From positions 50,777,148-50,841,147 of the forward strand of contig OY744525.1 in NCBI GenBank assembly GCA_963556195.1: DNA of 64,000 nt, written 5' to 3'. The position numbers and the translations under genes are program-made. Numbering within the stretch: the stretch's first letter is position 1; each line of letters opens with the position of its first letter. This stretch comes from Sepiola atlantica (lineage: Eukaryota; Mollusca; Cephalopoda; Sepiida; Sepiolidae). The notes below the pieces were generated by a model. It was given only the letters and a program-made list of their open reading frames with translations, did no database searches and was not told where the DNA came from. Shown in pieces: positions 36,401-49,370 of this stretch.

Positions 36401-38463
36401 ATGTATCTGAGTAAATAACAAACAAAGCATATTTCACATTTTTTTTTTTTTTTGTCAGTAAACATTTAGAAACATAATCAACTTAGCTCCAATGCAGGAG
36501 ATGTCTTTACAAAAGAAAATTAAACAAGTTTATCTGAGGTGTGCTGATTGGCGAAGTAACGTTTCATTTATTTTTTTACTTGCTTCCATATATGAAGACA
36601 GAGTCAGACACAAAGTCAGAATTAAGTTTGTTTTATTAAAAGCGAATAATAATGTTGTTTGTATTATTGGAGCCCTGCACCCAATGCTAATTCACCCAAT
36701 AAAGAAAACTAGATTCTACTTTTAAATAGACTTAAAAACTTGGTAAAATAAAAAGATTATTTAAGACTTTAAACTGGGAGATCAGTTTCACATAAGTTTA
36801 TCTTATTAAATGCTAATAATAATATTTATGTTGTCATTGGATCCATGCTACCTATGCTACTTCATCCGAAACACAAAATTAGATTCTACCTTTTTTAGGC
36901 GATTACATGTAAACAGCTTGAGAAACATGGCAGCATAAATAACAATACAAATATTATTTTTGACTTTAGAATGGGGAATAAGTTTTGTATATAAATTAAA
37001 AGTAAGATGGCATTCTTAAAGGCATGAAACCATTTTTTTTTTTAATTATTGGTCATTTTCTTAATTTTTTAGAAATTAATTGGAGGAAGGGGGTACTGCT
37101 AATAATATACAGTAAAACATGTTATCAATAAAATAATTATTTACATTTTTTGTTACTAAAATTGACTTTTAACAGTCCCATTACACCAATGTTGCACACA
37201 CCTTCTCCGTCTTTTTTTATTTATATTTATTTTTTATTCATATTGCCACCGGACTTGAGTTTAGTAATAATGTTAAGGAAGGGCATTTTTTTTTATGACT
37301 TTTCAAATTGGGATGAAGAGCTTTAGTTTTACCATAATACCTAATTTAAGTGATTACATGTTAATTTGTTTTCAGCATAAGAAAAGGTCTAAGATTTGTT
37401 AACCCCTCTCCGAAACAAACACACAATTTATCTCACTTTAAAAAAATTATTTGGTTATATGTCCTTAAAAAACGCTAGCTTGTTCAGAAGTGGATAATCA
37501 TTACTGCCTTGTGATCCATAAGTGGTAGATCTTTTTATGTTAAATTTATAAGCAAGTGAAACTGATACCCCAAAGTTCTCAAATATTTTTTTTTACCCAC
37601 AAGTTTTTCAGGCTGTTTACATATAATTGCCTATAGAAAAGTAAAATCTCATTTGGGGGAGGGGGGAGATGTAGGGCTACATTTCTTTGTACAACAGTCA
37701 TGCACATATAATGCATGTCTGTTTCTTCATACAACAGCCATGTACATACAGAGCTACCAGGCAACTACTTATTTAATATTATTTTGGTACTATTATGAAT
37801 AAAAATAGATTTTAAATACTCCCAGGCAACGCCCGGTCAGGACAGTTAGTAGTAGATAAAGCTAAAATCAAATAAAAAAATTCTTATTCCATTCCAATTT
37901 TTATCATTTTGATCATTGGTTAACATAAAAGACTTTTATATGAGTGAATATCTGTAAAAGAAACCTCTCAATCATATCATGCTAGTAAAAAGATAACATT
38001 TGAAATAGAGGAAGATTAAATTTAATGTATTGCTTTGAGCTCATATATCAAATTATTATAATCTATACCAAGACATTTCAATTTCTAGAGGTGCTGCCCT
38101 CTTAAAGTAGAATACTATGTTTTCTCAAGTTAGAAAGAAAAAATATGTAATTAGATTTGAAATTAATTCCCTTTAAGTTTATGATGTTTTTTTTTATTTG
38201 AAATAATCGTTGTATAGGAAAATTTAACAATTCATTTAACATTGCAAATGCATGAGTCAGACATTTTGCATGTCGTACATTGATTGCAAAATAGTGAATT
38301 GGTTAAATTGTGAAAATATCAAAGTTACAATTTTGTCTGCAGGAAAACTGATTGAATTTATAAAAAAAAAACTTAGTGTATTTGATTGTTGTATATCTAC
38401 CACAAAACGAACATGAATAGACATGAAAAAAAGAAATTTATAAAAATGTTAATGTCAACTAAC
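33485..38463 (-). other. 5'-UTR intron of gene D (5.0 kb)
   Basis: The first about 1.2 kb (33490-34700) resembles the same part of the E and F introns. 35000-37200 is mostly unique AT-rich DNA with poly-C (34982-34991) and poly-G (35071-35085) runs, and a roughly 180-bp imperfect tandem duplication at about 36600-36910 (words TAGATTCTACTTTT / TAGATTCTACCTTTT). A dispersed repeat (CTCCCAGGCAACGCCCGGTC) lies at 37818-37855. 37400-38463 again matches E and F. No gene was seen. Confidence 0.65.
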
Positions 38464-38678
38464 CTGCAATGTTGTGTTGATGAAGCCTAAATGTATGAAG
38501 AGACAAGATGCATATGTATCCTGGTGTACAGCTCTGCTGCTACTGCTGCTGATGCTATTGTATGAACACAATGTTAGCCTCCTTTTAGGCACACACATGG
38601 ATGTGTGTGTTTATGTGTGGATGTGGGAGAGTGTTCATATGTTAAAGAGAAAGAAAGCCACAGTCCTATCAAGTCTGT
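38464..38678 (-). other. 5' non-coding exon of gene D (start approximate)
   Basis: The donor ACATTGCAG|GTTAGT ends the exon at 38464. The expected partner is the acceptor before 33484. Confidence 0.7.
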
Positions 38679-38720
38679 CCTGTGCATCATGGCGGCTAGA
38701 GCCAATGACTGTAACAAAGC
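38679..38720 (-). promoter_or_regulatory. Conserved promoter-like block of gene D
   Basis: The minus strand reads GCTTTGTTACAGTCATTGGC, then TCTAGCCGCCATGATGCACA. Inverted CCAAT box and YY1-like core are both intact. Confidence 0.6.
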
Positions 38721-41398
38721 AAAATATTATGAAGAGAAAGGCAAGTATTTTATTGTTTCTATTTTACCTAGAGAGCTTTCTGAATAAGCTAAAAGAAATA
38801 ATAAAAATTAGTTTTAAGATCAAAATTTTTGTATCATTATTAAGCAAACTTAGAAGATTTTTTAATGTAAAATTGTTTTATATTCTTTATAGAACCAGAC
38901 ATAATTTTGTTTAAGTTTTTAACATATTTACAAAAAAAACAGGGATATTCTAAAGTGATTTGGCAGTAAAAAAAATCTCATTCAATTAAGCATCTTTGAA
39001 AAAGTCATATAATTTTGGGATTTGGATAAAACTTTTGGATTTATTAATAAAATCACTTTTTTTAATTTTATGAAATTTCTACAATTTTATTATTGTTTAT
39101 ATTTTTGTAAATGTAAAAGCACTTTGTTGTTTTTGTGAACATTATTATATTAGAAAAATATTTTTAATTGTAAAAATGTATATTTAAAAGAATTTTATTT
39201 AATTTCTTATATTAATAGAATAATATATGTAAAAAAAAATTTTTTTTAGTCTCCTAGCCAAAAGATTGTACTTACTAATTGTAAATAAGTATTTTCACTA
39301 CAGTTAAGGTATCTTGTTTTTAATAGGAATTTTGAATATTTGTTGTGTGTCTATATACATGGATTCATTTTGATCATATGTGACAATAACAAAATTAAGA
39401 AATCTGTTTTTTCTTTCTTTTGACTTCAAAGTTAGAAACCAAAAGAAATTGTTTTCTTTCATAGTCTTCGATAATTAAATACATTTATTTTATATATTTC
39501 TAAATTTGAAAGCTGGTTTTAGTTATTTTTATTTCAATTCATGAATATTTTTTATTATTATTCTTTGTTTCTAGGAGTTCTATTTAAAAAAAAAAAACTA
39601 CAGTTTGAAAATTAAATTTTAATTTAATAAATTAGATTTTTTAAATATTTTCTTATTAATTTCTCATAAGATACAGAATTAATGGTTAGTGATGAAATAG
39701 TTAAAAAGAAGAAAAAATTCTGATAATATTAATTTACTTTTCAGATTAAGTAATATATTCACCCATCTTTGGGTCTGAAATTGAATTTATTTCTAATATA
39801 TCTGAAACAAAAATAAACAATATTTTTTAATTCATTAATTAAACATTAAATTAATAAATTTTCTTGAATATTTCACAAAAGTATATTTTCTTTTTCTTTT
39901 AAGATTCTTTATAAAAAGAGAATAATTTTCTGTTTACATATCTATCAATATAGTTGAATCAGTAACTAAAAAAATGTTTGATTCTATTTTATTTTTTAAA
40001 TTGAGATAAAATTGAAAGATCTTTCTTCTTTTTTATTTAATTTTAAAATTTAGCATCAGTTTTTCAGTGATATCCTTACCTTTATCCCTTTTATAGCTTT
40101 CAATTTTTCTCAGAATTCTCTTTTTTAAACTTTGAGTAATTTATTCTGATCTATTTTATGCTTATATGAAATAGACAAAAAAATCTAGTCCTTAGCTTAA
40201 TCTGACATATTTCTTGCGGTTTGTCTTAATTATTGTGATCTCTCAATTAATATGTTAATCTTGAATTGGACATTGAAATAGCTAAATCATTATTTATAAC
40301 TTTCTAAATAAATTTTTAAAATTACTAAAAGTATTTGTTTAAAATGTATTACTGTATTGTAAAAGTGAAAATGAACTATTGTATACATGACTGAGTATTG
40401 ATTTACTGCTCTCCAGGAGTTAGGCACAAGGCCAGTTTTTATCTTACTCCCACAAGTAAGATGTGACCCAAGGTCGGGTCGGGAAAGTGGGGTTTAAAAA
40501 TTGCCTGGGCAGCCCCGTCGGCATTCCCCGGTAGGGGCGCCTCAGGCAGTAAGCAATAAACTTACTCCTCCCCAAGGAGGGGAGGCAAAGCCTGGGAGGG
40601 TGGACCTCCTAGAACTGCACAGGACAGACCCATTGACCGGTGTAAATCAAGCCCCGAAGGCCAAGACAATACCAGTCTATGGGGTGCAGTATCCATCGGA
40701 ACAGATACTACACTTTGATCTTAGCCAAAAGCCAAGAACATGACTGAGTAGATAATCTTTAAAATATAATAATTTTGATATTAAGAGAACACATTGCAAA
40801 ATAAATTTTAAATCATAAATCTTGTCAGAGAATGATGGTAATAATTTAGCTTAGAAAAGTTCAAAATGTGTGTATTTCTATTGTACAGTTACTATTTGTG
40901 CATGTATTTTGATTTAATATGTATTCTATTTTTTACAATAAAAATAAATTGAGACTTTTCCAGAGAATGGATACAAAATAGTCTTTTCATTTTTCCTTGT
41001 TTTGATATTTTATATGAATTTTTTCATTTTTCAAATTTAAGCTTATTTTTTATGCCTAATAAGAAAGAGATTAAAAGAAATGTTTTACTTTGCTCTTTGT
41101 TAAAAACAGATCTGCTTGTATCTTATTAGATTTCTGCTGTGAAATTGCTTTATATTTATATTTCCTCCATTAGACTCTAATATTTACTGCTACAGTCTAG
41201 TGCTTAAACTAATTTTATTTTTCAACTTGAAAAAAGCTAATTTTTAGATTTGTCTTTGAATCTATTTCTCATATGAAGACCATTCTGTTGTGACTATCTA
41301 TGATCTGAGATAAATAAATATTTTTGAAATCCTAAAATCCCATTTAAGGATTGTACGTAAAATAGTGTTAAGAAATGGAATGTATGAAATAATTGATT
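38721..41398. other. Spacer between gene E 3' end and gene D promoter
   Basis: AT-rich, paralogous to the spacers upstream of the C, E and F promoters. It is interrupted by the U2-like retroposon at 40398-40737. No other gene was seen. Confidence 0.65.
40385..40750 (-). mobile_element. Retroposed element with U2 snRNA-like head (SINE-like) and 13-bp target duplications
   Basis: On the minus strand the element starts at about 40737 with TTCTTGGCTTTTGGCTAAGA, then TCAAAGTGTAGTATCTGTTC. This is close to the 5' end of U2 snRNA, including the branch-site-pairing GTAGTA. After about 45 nt the match to U2 is lost, and a GC-rich body of about 290 nt follows to 40398, with a short hairpin CTTACTTGTGGGAGTAAG near the end. 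Perfect direct repeats ACATGACTGAGTA flank it at 40385-40397 and 40738-40750. It has no poly(A). An overlapping plus-strand ORF of 80 codons is not a gene. It is a retroposon, not a working snRNA gene. Confidence 0.85.
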
Positions 41399-41808
41399 CT
41401 AATTTTCTGTTTGTATTGAATGCATTGATGTTGGAGTGTTTGGTGGAGAATCTTGCTGAAGGTTTTCTCTATTCTCAATGTTTTCTATCTCTTTTTCTTT
41501 GTCATCTTGTATAGTTTCTACTTCTGGTTGTGTTTGTTCTTGTTGAGGCTCACATGTAATATTGTCTGCATCAGCATTGTGCAAATGTAGCTGCGTTTCA
41601 GACATGCATCTATCTGCTGCATTCTGTTTGATGGTAGCCCACTGCCTATAGTCAGAGTTAGGGTCAGCATCTGCCTTATACATCCGTCTTGGAACCGTCC
41701 TTGTATCCCCAGGAGACATGAATGTCTGTAATGAAGGTTTCATATCTGTATATTCCTCGTGGATATTCTCTGATGAATGTGGTTCATAATAATCTGATGT
41801 TTCAGATG
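41399..41808 (-). CDS. Protocadherin gene E, terminal coding exon (cytoplasmic tail)
   Basis: 410 nt, acceptor GGTTATTTCAG, stop at 41399. The same tail as D, F and G with one seen change (DADNIT for DADNVT). It carries WIRS-like LQTFMS and the acidic Gln-rich end IQTEN. Confidence 0.93.
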
Positions 41809-41941
41809 CTGAAATAACCAAAATGAAACAAGTTCATGAAATCATTTTTCATATTATCTTTTAAAGTAAATAATATTTACAGTGTAAAATTTACACGCTA
41901 TATTAAAGCTTAATTGCTAAAAATGAAATCTTAAAACCTAC

Positions 41942-42089
41942 CAGGTACATTTTGACAATGGTTAGCATATCTTTCAGCATAGGGATCTTCTTGGTCTGAA
42001 TGAGAAGAAGGTCCCATATCAGGATGACAGGTAGAAGTCATGTGGTTTCTCTCTTCGTGTCTCTTACCGCCAGTTGCACCTCTGATTTC
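41942..42089 (-). CDS. Protocadherin gene E, exon 2 (cytoplasmic)
   Basis: 148 nt, phases 0 and 1. It encodes EIRGATGGKRHEERNHMTST, CHPDMGPSSHSDQEDPYAER, YANHCQNVP. The flanking introns are close to those of gene G at the right window edge. Confidence 0.92.
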
Positions 42090-43175
42090 CTTTCAATAGA
42101 GCAAAGTATACAATCAGAAATACAATAGAATAGCAATGTTTTACTTTAAAGTTTATTCTATCTGTTTGGCAGACAAACACAACTTACAACTTTTTAAAAG
42201 ATAACAGGATTTATATATGTGTACCAATAATACAGCAGATAATACAAACATGTGAAACTTTCTGCATGTGCATGTAATGAAAAGCGGTAGGGAAATATAC
42301 TCCAGAGCTCTTGTTTCAAAGTCATATTAGCACGACTAGTCTGGGTGGCAAATCTATTGACCGCAATGTTGTCACATATGCAGTCAACATAAAAATGGGG
42401 GCATTTAAACAAATATTTTATTGAATTAAATCCCTAGATTTATATTTTAATGCATAAAAATTATACAAGAATATATTACAACCACTAAACAAAAATATTT
42501 TTTTATTAGAATAAATTTGTAAGTTTGAAAAGCCAGAAACAACGCAGAAATATATATATATTTTTTTTAATAAACATTCATTTTTTTAAATTCTCGCCGT
42601 TAAGATCACACGGACCATAACCTCTCTCCAGCACAATGTATAGAGCACATAACAACAACAAAAAAGGAAGGGGAAAAGAACTCAAATTGTTTCTATTGAG
42701 GATTGCTTTGCGATCGAAAATTCACATTTTTTTTTTAATACATATTTCTGCGTTGTTTCTGACTTTTCAAACATACAAATTAGTGAAAAAAATCTCTATT
42801 TTTTTTTTTTTTTTTTTTTTTTTTTGATTTTAAAGACTGATTTCCTTTTTTTTTTTTAATGGAAATCTCTCCAGCCAAGGCATGAAGCCACTTGATGTAA
42901 GAAGCTTAAAAAGAAGTAAAGATGATAATCACAAAGACAGGAGATACCTATTGACCTTAATCGTGAAAAGACCAAGGCTATAGTTGGAGAAAAATAGCAT
43001 GAAGAAAGTTCTACAAGCCTGCAGTTCTTTGACAGAAACTACTTGGATTTGAGGCTGTGACGTATCAAAACAGCGAATTGATAGAGACGACTAGACCAAC
43101 GAGTCAAACAAGCTGTAATATTCTGATAATGAGTGAAATAAAAATTGTAAATAAAAAAGGAAAATCGTTTCCTAC
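42090..43175 (-). other. Intron 2 of gene E (1.1 kb)
   Basis: Contains the conserved word TTGACCGCAATGTTGTCACA (42357-42376), a small inverted-repeat element (42513-42782), a poly-T run (42799-42825), and a more complex stretch at 42840-43100 that looks like inserted DNA absent from B, C and F. Its family is not recognised. Confidence 0.65.
42513..42782. mobile_element. Small inverted-repeat (MITE-like) element
   Basis: The left end, AAATTTGTAAGTTTGAAAAG, CCAGAAACAACGCAGAAATA, is mirrored by TATTTCTGCGTTGTTTCTGA, CTTTTCAAACATACAAATTA ending at about 42782. Arms are about 42 bp, the interior about 185 bp, with no ORF. Confidence 0.75.
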
Positions 43176-45626
43176 CTCATAGATGACCTCAGTAGCTGTT
43201 TGTACTTTAATTCCAAGAGCTGAACTTCTTCGGCCATCATTTAAGACATCTGCACGATGTTGGGGCCTTCTGCCTCTTCCCGGTAGAGTTCTACAAAGCA
43301 CATCTTGTTCTGCTCTAACAGCAACAGACACACCAGACCAATAAGTAGTCTGGTAAGACGGATGCATTGCATGTGCCTGTTCTGGATAATATTTGCTGGA
43401 AGAGTCAGCCAATGGATGTGCTTGTGCAACACTTCTGGTATCAATGCAACGAAGGATGCAGATGGAAATTGCAGCAGTAATTGGTATAGCAACGGTGACT
43501 GCAACCAACACAATGACAATGAGTAAATACTGGTGGATCTTGATATCAGTGTGCGTATAGGCAGCATTTAAGATATCTGCGGTATTGTTACTAACTGTCA
43601 ATGTCAAAAAGACTGATGTCTTTGCAGATAAAACTGGACTACCACTATCCTTGACCATAAACTGCAGGTGATACGAGCCAGCATCTTGATGGGCAAGTAA
43701 GCGAGTGAAAGACAACAATCCACTATAATGATTGATGGCAAACAACTGTTTATCGTTGCCTGCAGTTATTTCATATTTGAGAAATGCATTCTCTTGACTG
43801 TCACTGTCGCCAGCCTTGAGAAGAGTGATGTTCTTTGTATGATGTGGATGATATTTGACATCGAGATTGAAAGGATTGACACTGGGAAAGGTAAAATATG
43901 GAGCATTATCATTTTTATCTTCAATCTGCACAATCACATTGACGCTATTATCAAGTGGAGGGTTTCCATTATCTTTCACTAAAACCTTGAATTTATAAAT
44001 GTCTTTGAACTCATGGTCAAGAGACATGATTGTTGAAATCAAGCCATCACTGGTTATCTTGAAAGGTAGGAAGTCTTCATTTTTCGTAAGCAAAGAATAT
44101 GTGAGTCTACTGCCAGCTCCCAAATCAGGATCAGTGGCATTGATAGAACCAACTGACGTCTTTGGACTTTCATTCTCAAACACAGAGAATTTAAATGTAT
44201 CTTTTGTAAATTGTGGTCTTACATCATTGACATCTTTCACTTTGATGGAGAACTTGCTATCACTGTGTTGTGGAGGAGATCCTTCATCTTTGCAGCTGAT
44301 TGTAACATCATGGTGCTCTTGCATTTCTCTGTCAACTTTGTGTTTTAATGTCACTTTGTATTCTTTGGATTTTAATTTCTGTAAACGGAATTTATCATGG
44401 TGCAACTCACAATTAACCTGTCCATTTTGTCCAGCATCAGGATCAGACACTTTAACATAAGCAATGAAACTGCCCATCTCAGTGTCTTCTAAAATTGTTG
44501 CAATCTTGTCCGTTGATTCCGACATGAAAGTCACAAAAATCTTGGGTGGCCGATTTTCTGTATTGATTACATTTACTAATATACCTGTGAGTCCATTTAG
44601 TGGAGGTTTGCCACCATCTTTTGCACCAATAAATAATTTGTACACTTTTCTACGATTTGAAGACAGTTTGTTGGTCAAAAATACTTCTCCCGATAAATTA
44701 TTTATTCTGAAATTATTTTTTATATTTTCCGATGTTTCTGTGCTGATATAATAAGAAACTTTTCCATTTTCTCTTTCATCCAAATCTGTTGCTAAGACCG
44801 TGACAAAAGGCTTATCACCATATTCTTGGTTATTAATGGACACATTATAGATATCTTTGTTAAAAACTGGTGCATTATCGTTAATATCCGTTACTGTTAT
44901 GTGAATATCTAAAACACTTTCTTTTGGTGGAGATCCACCATCTTTAGCAATCACTTGTAACATGTATGAATCTTTTTCCTCTCTGTCTACTTCTTCTCTA
45001 ACCACAATGCTTAGTTTTGGAATTCCAAAAGGTGTTTTTTGAATTGATAAAGAAAAGGGTTGATTATTTTTTTCTCTTAGTTCATATGTTACCTTAGAGT
45101 TTAAAACACTAATATCTTTATCTTTGGCATTTGAAATAGATTTTTGAAATCCTTTCTTTACACCCTCCATGAATTCCAAATGTATTTCCTTCTCTGGAAA
45201 TTCTGGTTTATTGTCATTGACATCATTGATAATTATTTTTATTTTAATAATCTTCAAGAATGTCTTTCCTTGTCGTACAGCCACATCCACCATTTGGAAA
45301 CATTCTGTATTGTAGGTACAAAGTGATTCAGCATCCAATGTCTGTGAAGTGAAGAGTTTTCCTTTCTTTCGAGAGACATGGAACAATTGTGAAGTGCCGG
45401 CTATTTCTTGTAATAGTTGGTTGAAAGTGATGAGTCTTCTGTTTTCCAAAGAAATGTCATCCATGATATGAGAGTCTGAAGCAATGTCACCAAGGTAGGT
45501 ACCTGGACTCTTTCCTTCATCTATACTGTATCTCAGATCTACACCTTTGATCAAATGTATGACAGATGTGAAGAAATACAGCATCATCATCATCAACATG
45601 TTTACACTTGTGTTATACTTTGTCAT
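43176..45626 (-). CDS. Protocadherin gene E, large exon: signal peptide, EC1-EC6, TM, proximal tail
   Basis: The exon has 817 codons from the ATG at 45626. An in-frame upstream Met lies in the intron, beyond the acceptor at 45660-45659. Signal peptide is about 1-28 (ending HLIKG). EC1 is identical to gene D. EC2 carries a private patch, VVREEVDRE where D and F have VGEDTLDRE or VGEEKLDRE, and EC3 has DERENGK. From about 44474 to the donor GAG|GTAGGA (43176) it is nearly identical to the other copies; private SDPDAG. With exons 2 and 3 it predicts a 1002-aa membrane receptor. Confidence 0.96.
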
Positions 45627-45658
45627 TTTTATTTGTGCTCTTTTTCTTTGTATTTTTC

Positions 45659-48600
45659 CTGAAAAGAAAAAAAAACACATTTCAGTTAAAGTGTCATAAC
45701 ATCAGGTTATGTATGCACAATGAATAAACCATCAAAGTTAATATGAATGTAAAATCTTACAAAATTAATTCCTTTTAAAATCTAACAAATTAATTTTGTT
45801 TGATTAACAATTCTTTAACTGAAATTCAATTTAGAAAAAGAAAAGAAAAACTTACAAGTTTCTAAAACATATAAAAATTGTTTAAAAATAAGATGATGAA
45901 AATTCTTAGTTGAGCAGCATGCTTTTATAATAAATCTAAAATGTCAATTGGTGAAATCAAAGTGAGAGACTCATTAAAACAGTGTTTGCTTACTGGTCCT
46001 TGAAATCACTTCTACTACCATTGATAGTGCAGCTTTTTTAGTACTGAATTAATTTTTTCTTTGTTTTGTTTTTTTTGTTTGTTTTTTTGTTTTTTTAACA
46101 CTTATTATATTGTTTGTTTTTGTATTGATTATGTATAATATAAACATTATTTTAATGTGTATCTGAATTTCAATTCCACATCGGACCAGAATATGACATT
46201 TTTCCCACATGTATTTAAAAGTATCAAAATTTATAAAACAACTATCTTCATTGTTCATGAATACCTCTAATGTATATAAGTAATCCCATTTTATAGATGT
46301 AAATATACAAATACTCAAAATCTAAAAACAAATCTCAGATTGAAAACAGTCACCAGCATTTTGAGTTAAAGAATCTGAACATTTTTGTAAAAGTCTCTTC
46401 ATTTATCTAATTAGCATGAATGGATTTTTTTACTATTTTCATAACTTTTATATATCTTAATATTTTGCTTACTGAATTAAAATAGTTTCTTGACGTTATT
46501 AATTAGAACAAATGAGTGCTTTCTGAGAAAAAAAAGTATTGAAAATGTGTGCTTAATATATGTTTTATATTAGCTCATTTCAGCCATGTTCAACAAAGGG
46601 CTGCCCTGAAGGTTCTCTATTTGTTTTCAAATTTTCACAATATCTTTGGATCTATGAGTTAGATCATTCCTGAAAATGTCAGCTCAATTGGTTTCTCTAA
46701 ACAGATTTTATTGACATTTGTAGGAATGGACAATTTCAAAAATTTAGAATTTTCTTGATTTTTGAGTAGCTGTATATTAAAACAAAATGAGTTGTTTCTT
46801 ATAAAATAGTTATTGAAAATGTGTACAATTCATCTTTTCATATCAATGAACATTCTTTTTTATAACCTGTCACTTTAGTGTACAAAAATAACTTAATATT
46901 GATGTAGACTTACTTCACATATATATTGTTTTAGATTTATAAAAATTTTCTTAATAGTATTCTGTTTAACGTTCCTTTTACATGCTGGCATGTGTTGGAT
47001 AGCTTTAAGAAATTGACTCCTGACCTAACTTATCTCTGGCCAGGACTTTATTTATTCCTCTTTCTCTCAAGTCCATTTTTATCACTTCCTCTCATGTTTT
47101 CCTTGGCCTTCCCCTGCAAACTGAACCTGTTACCTTAACTAACAATGCTTACTGCTTGTAAAACATCACCAAAAAAGCATTTTGAGGGAGCGAGCCATAG
47201 GAAAAACACTTATGAAATCGCTATAAACCCATAAAATTCTGTCAAACCATACATCAAACTAAAGGAAATTGATTTATCTATAAGTTTATCAATGTTATTT
47301 GTATGTGTATTTCGTTTTTATAACGTTTTACTGGTGAGATTTAAAAAAAAAGGATTCATGTTGTACTCGATTTGAATTAGGGTTTTTTTTTTGGGGGGGG
47401 GGGGTAACTATAACCCATAAGGAAAATCCAGAGTAAGAAAATAAATTTTAAAAAGATATGTAAAAGGATTATTTATCAATCAATCAATCACAACACTTGG
47501 TGCTTTTCAGCACTGACATTTTAATACAAAATCAAATAAAACTTCAAAGGATACGTTAAAATTAAATAGATTTATTGAAATCAATTAAACATCACATGAA
47601 ATTAAAAAAAAATTTTTAAATACATAATTGAAATGAAATCCGAATTAAGAAAACAATTTGAATTATCTTTAAAGATGAAAATTTCATCCGTTCCCCAATA
47701 ATACAGAAACACCAATTAAATTTAAACAAACTAAATTTATACGCTATTTTATTTTGAAAAAAGAAAGACTTTTTTTCTCAGCATTCGAATATCCTTCTTC
47801 AAATAAATAAATAAATTGACTATCAAAAACTGTTGTGGTCCTTTTATAAAATAGCGGCTCCCTCAAGAAATTTTGTTTTTTCCTAGATTTAAGAGTTTAA
47901 ATACTTGACTTTCGAACTTTAATTTTAGTCAGAAATGATTTTCTAGCCGACAATTTAAAAGGATGATTCTACTTTTATTAGGCGATTACTTGGGGTTAGT
48001 CATAAAGTTAAGGAGGGGCATGTTTTTTATGACTTTTAAAATGGGGTGGAGATCTCTAGTTTGACCATAATACCTACTTCTTTAAGTGATAAAAAGTTTT
48101 GTTTTTTTTAATAGCATGTTAATTTTTTTTTTTACAACATAAAAAGAGGTTTTTATCTGTCTTAAAAAAAAAATTTGGTTATTAAACCAACAAAATTTGG
48201 TTATTAAATTAAAAAAAATATTAGCTAGTTGAGAATTGAGTGATCATTACTGCTTGGTGGCCTGGAAGTGGGTAATCTTTTTGTGTTAAATTTATAGACG
48301 AAACTGATCCCTCACTCTATTCATTCCGATTTTTATCATTATGATCATCGGTTCAAATGCTATCTTCCACAATTTCAAATAATTATTTTTTTTATTGGTG
48401 TCATGTGATTGTGAGTCCTCTTGACATTTAATGATCCCATTACACCATAATAATATGAATGAAAATCTCTAAAAGAAGCCCCTCAATAATATTATGTTAA
48501 TAAAAAGATAAAATTTGAAATAGAGGAAGATAAAATTTAATGTATTGTTTTGAACTGATGGTATATTTTCATTGGAATGGTATAATGTGTACACAGGGAT

Positions 48601-49083
48601 TATGGCTCAACACTGATATACAGAATTATTATAATCTATAACAAGACATTTTAGTTTCTAGACATGGTTTCCTTTTAACAAAGCAAAATACTATGTGTTC
48701 TCAACTAAGTAAGAAAAATTATATAATTGAATATAAAATGAATTTCCTTCAAGTTTATGATGTTTATTTTTAATTTGCAAAAATCCTTGTACAAATAAAG
48801 TTTGAAAAACCTTAAAATAATACTTTAATATAATGTTTCATAAGAACATATTAAATGCATGAGTCAGAAATTTTGCATGTTGTACGATGATTGTAAAATA
48901 GTGAATTGATTAAACTGAAAATATCAAAGTTAGAATTTTCTAAGCAAGAAAAACGACTGAATTTGTAAAAAAAAAGCCTTAGTGTATTTGATTGTTGTTA
49001 ATCTCTCACAAAACAAACATGAATAAACATAAAAGATAGAAATTAAAAAAAAGGAAGTTATAAAAATGTTAATGTCAACTAAC
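45659..49083 (-). other. 5'-UTR intron of gene E (3.4 kb)
   Basis: Paralogous to the F intron over most of its length. About 250 bp at roughly 46560-46800 is absent from F. A minus-strand LINE remnant lies at 46950-47170. Poly-G at 47391-47404 follows the empty LINE insertion site near 47320-47335. No gene was seen. Confidence 0.65.
46950..47170 (-). pseudogene. LINE C-terminal remnant (paralogue of 56683-56886)
   Basis: The minus strand encodes in broken form the RPRKT-E-VIKMDLRERGI-KVLA-D-like block seen at 56683-56886. It sits at the same place in the duplicated unit, so the insertion predates the E/F duplication. Confidence 0.65.
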
Positions 49084-49330
49084 CTGCAATGTTGTATTGA
49101 TGAAGCATAAATGTATGAAGAGACAAGATGCATATGTATCCTGGTGTACAGCTCTGCTGCTACTGCTGCTGCTATTGTATGAACACAATGTTAGCCTCCT
49201 TTTGGGCACACACACATGGCTGTGTATACATGTGTATGTTACAAACAATGTATGTGTGTGTTTATGTGTGGAAGTGGGAGAGTGTTCATATACGAAAGAG
49301 AAAGAAAACCACAGTCCTATCAAGTCTGCA
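49084..49330 (-). other. 5' non-coding exon of gene E (start approximate)
   Basis: Donor at 49084. In this copy a minus-strand frame of 93 codons beginning inside or above the promoter block is open through the donor. After splicing to 45658 that frame meets a stop before the protocadherin ATG, so it could only be an upstream ORF. Confidence 0.7.
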
Positions 49331-49370
49331 CTGTGCATCATGACGGCTAGAGCCAATGACTAACAAAGCA
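49331..49370 (-). promoter_or_regulatory. Conserved promoter-like block of gene E
   Basis: The minus strand reads GCTTTGTTAGTCATTGGCTC, then TAGCCGTCATGATGCACAG. The CCAAT box is intact. The YY1-like core has one change (GCCGTCAT). Confidence 0.58.

Noticed and set aside
40690..40737. A functional U2 snRNA gene
   Set aside because: Only the first about 45 nt resemble U2; the Sm site and 3' domains are not found, and target duplications show retroposition.
40501..40743. An 80-codon plus-strand ORF in a GC-rich island
   Set aside because: It lies wholly inside the U2-headed retroposon on the opposite strand and is open only because of base composition.
49075..49356. Coding 5' exon giving an alternative N-terminus in gene E
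   Set aside because: Spliced to the large exon, the frame reaches a stop before the ATG, and sister genes break the frame early.
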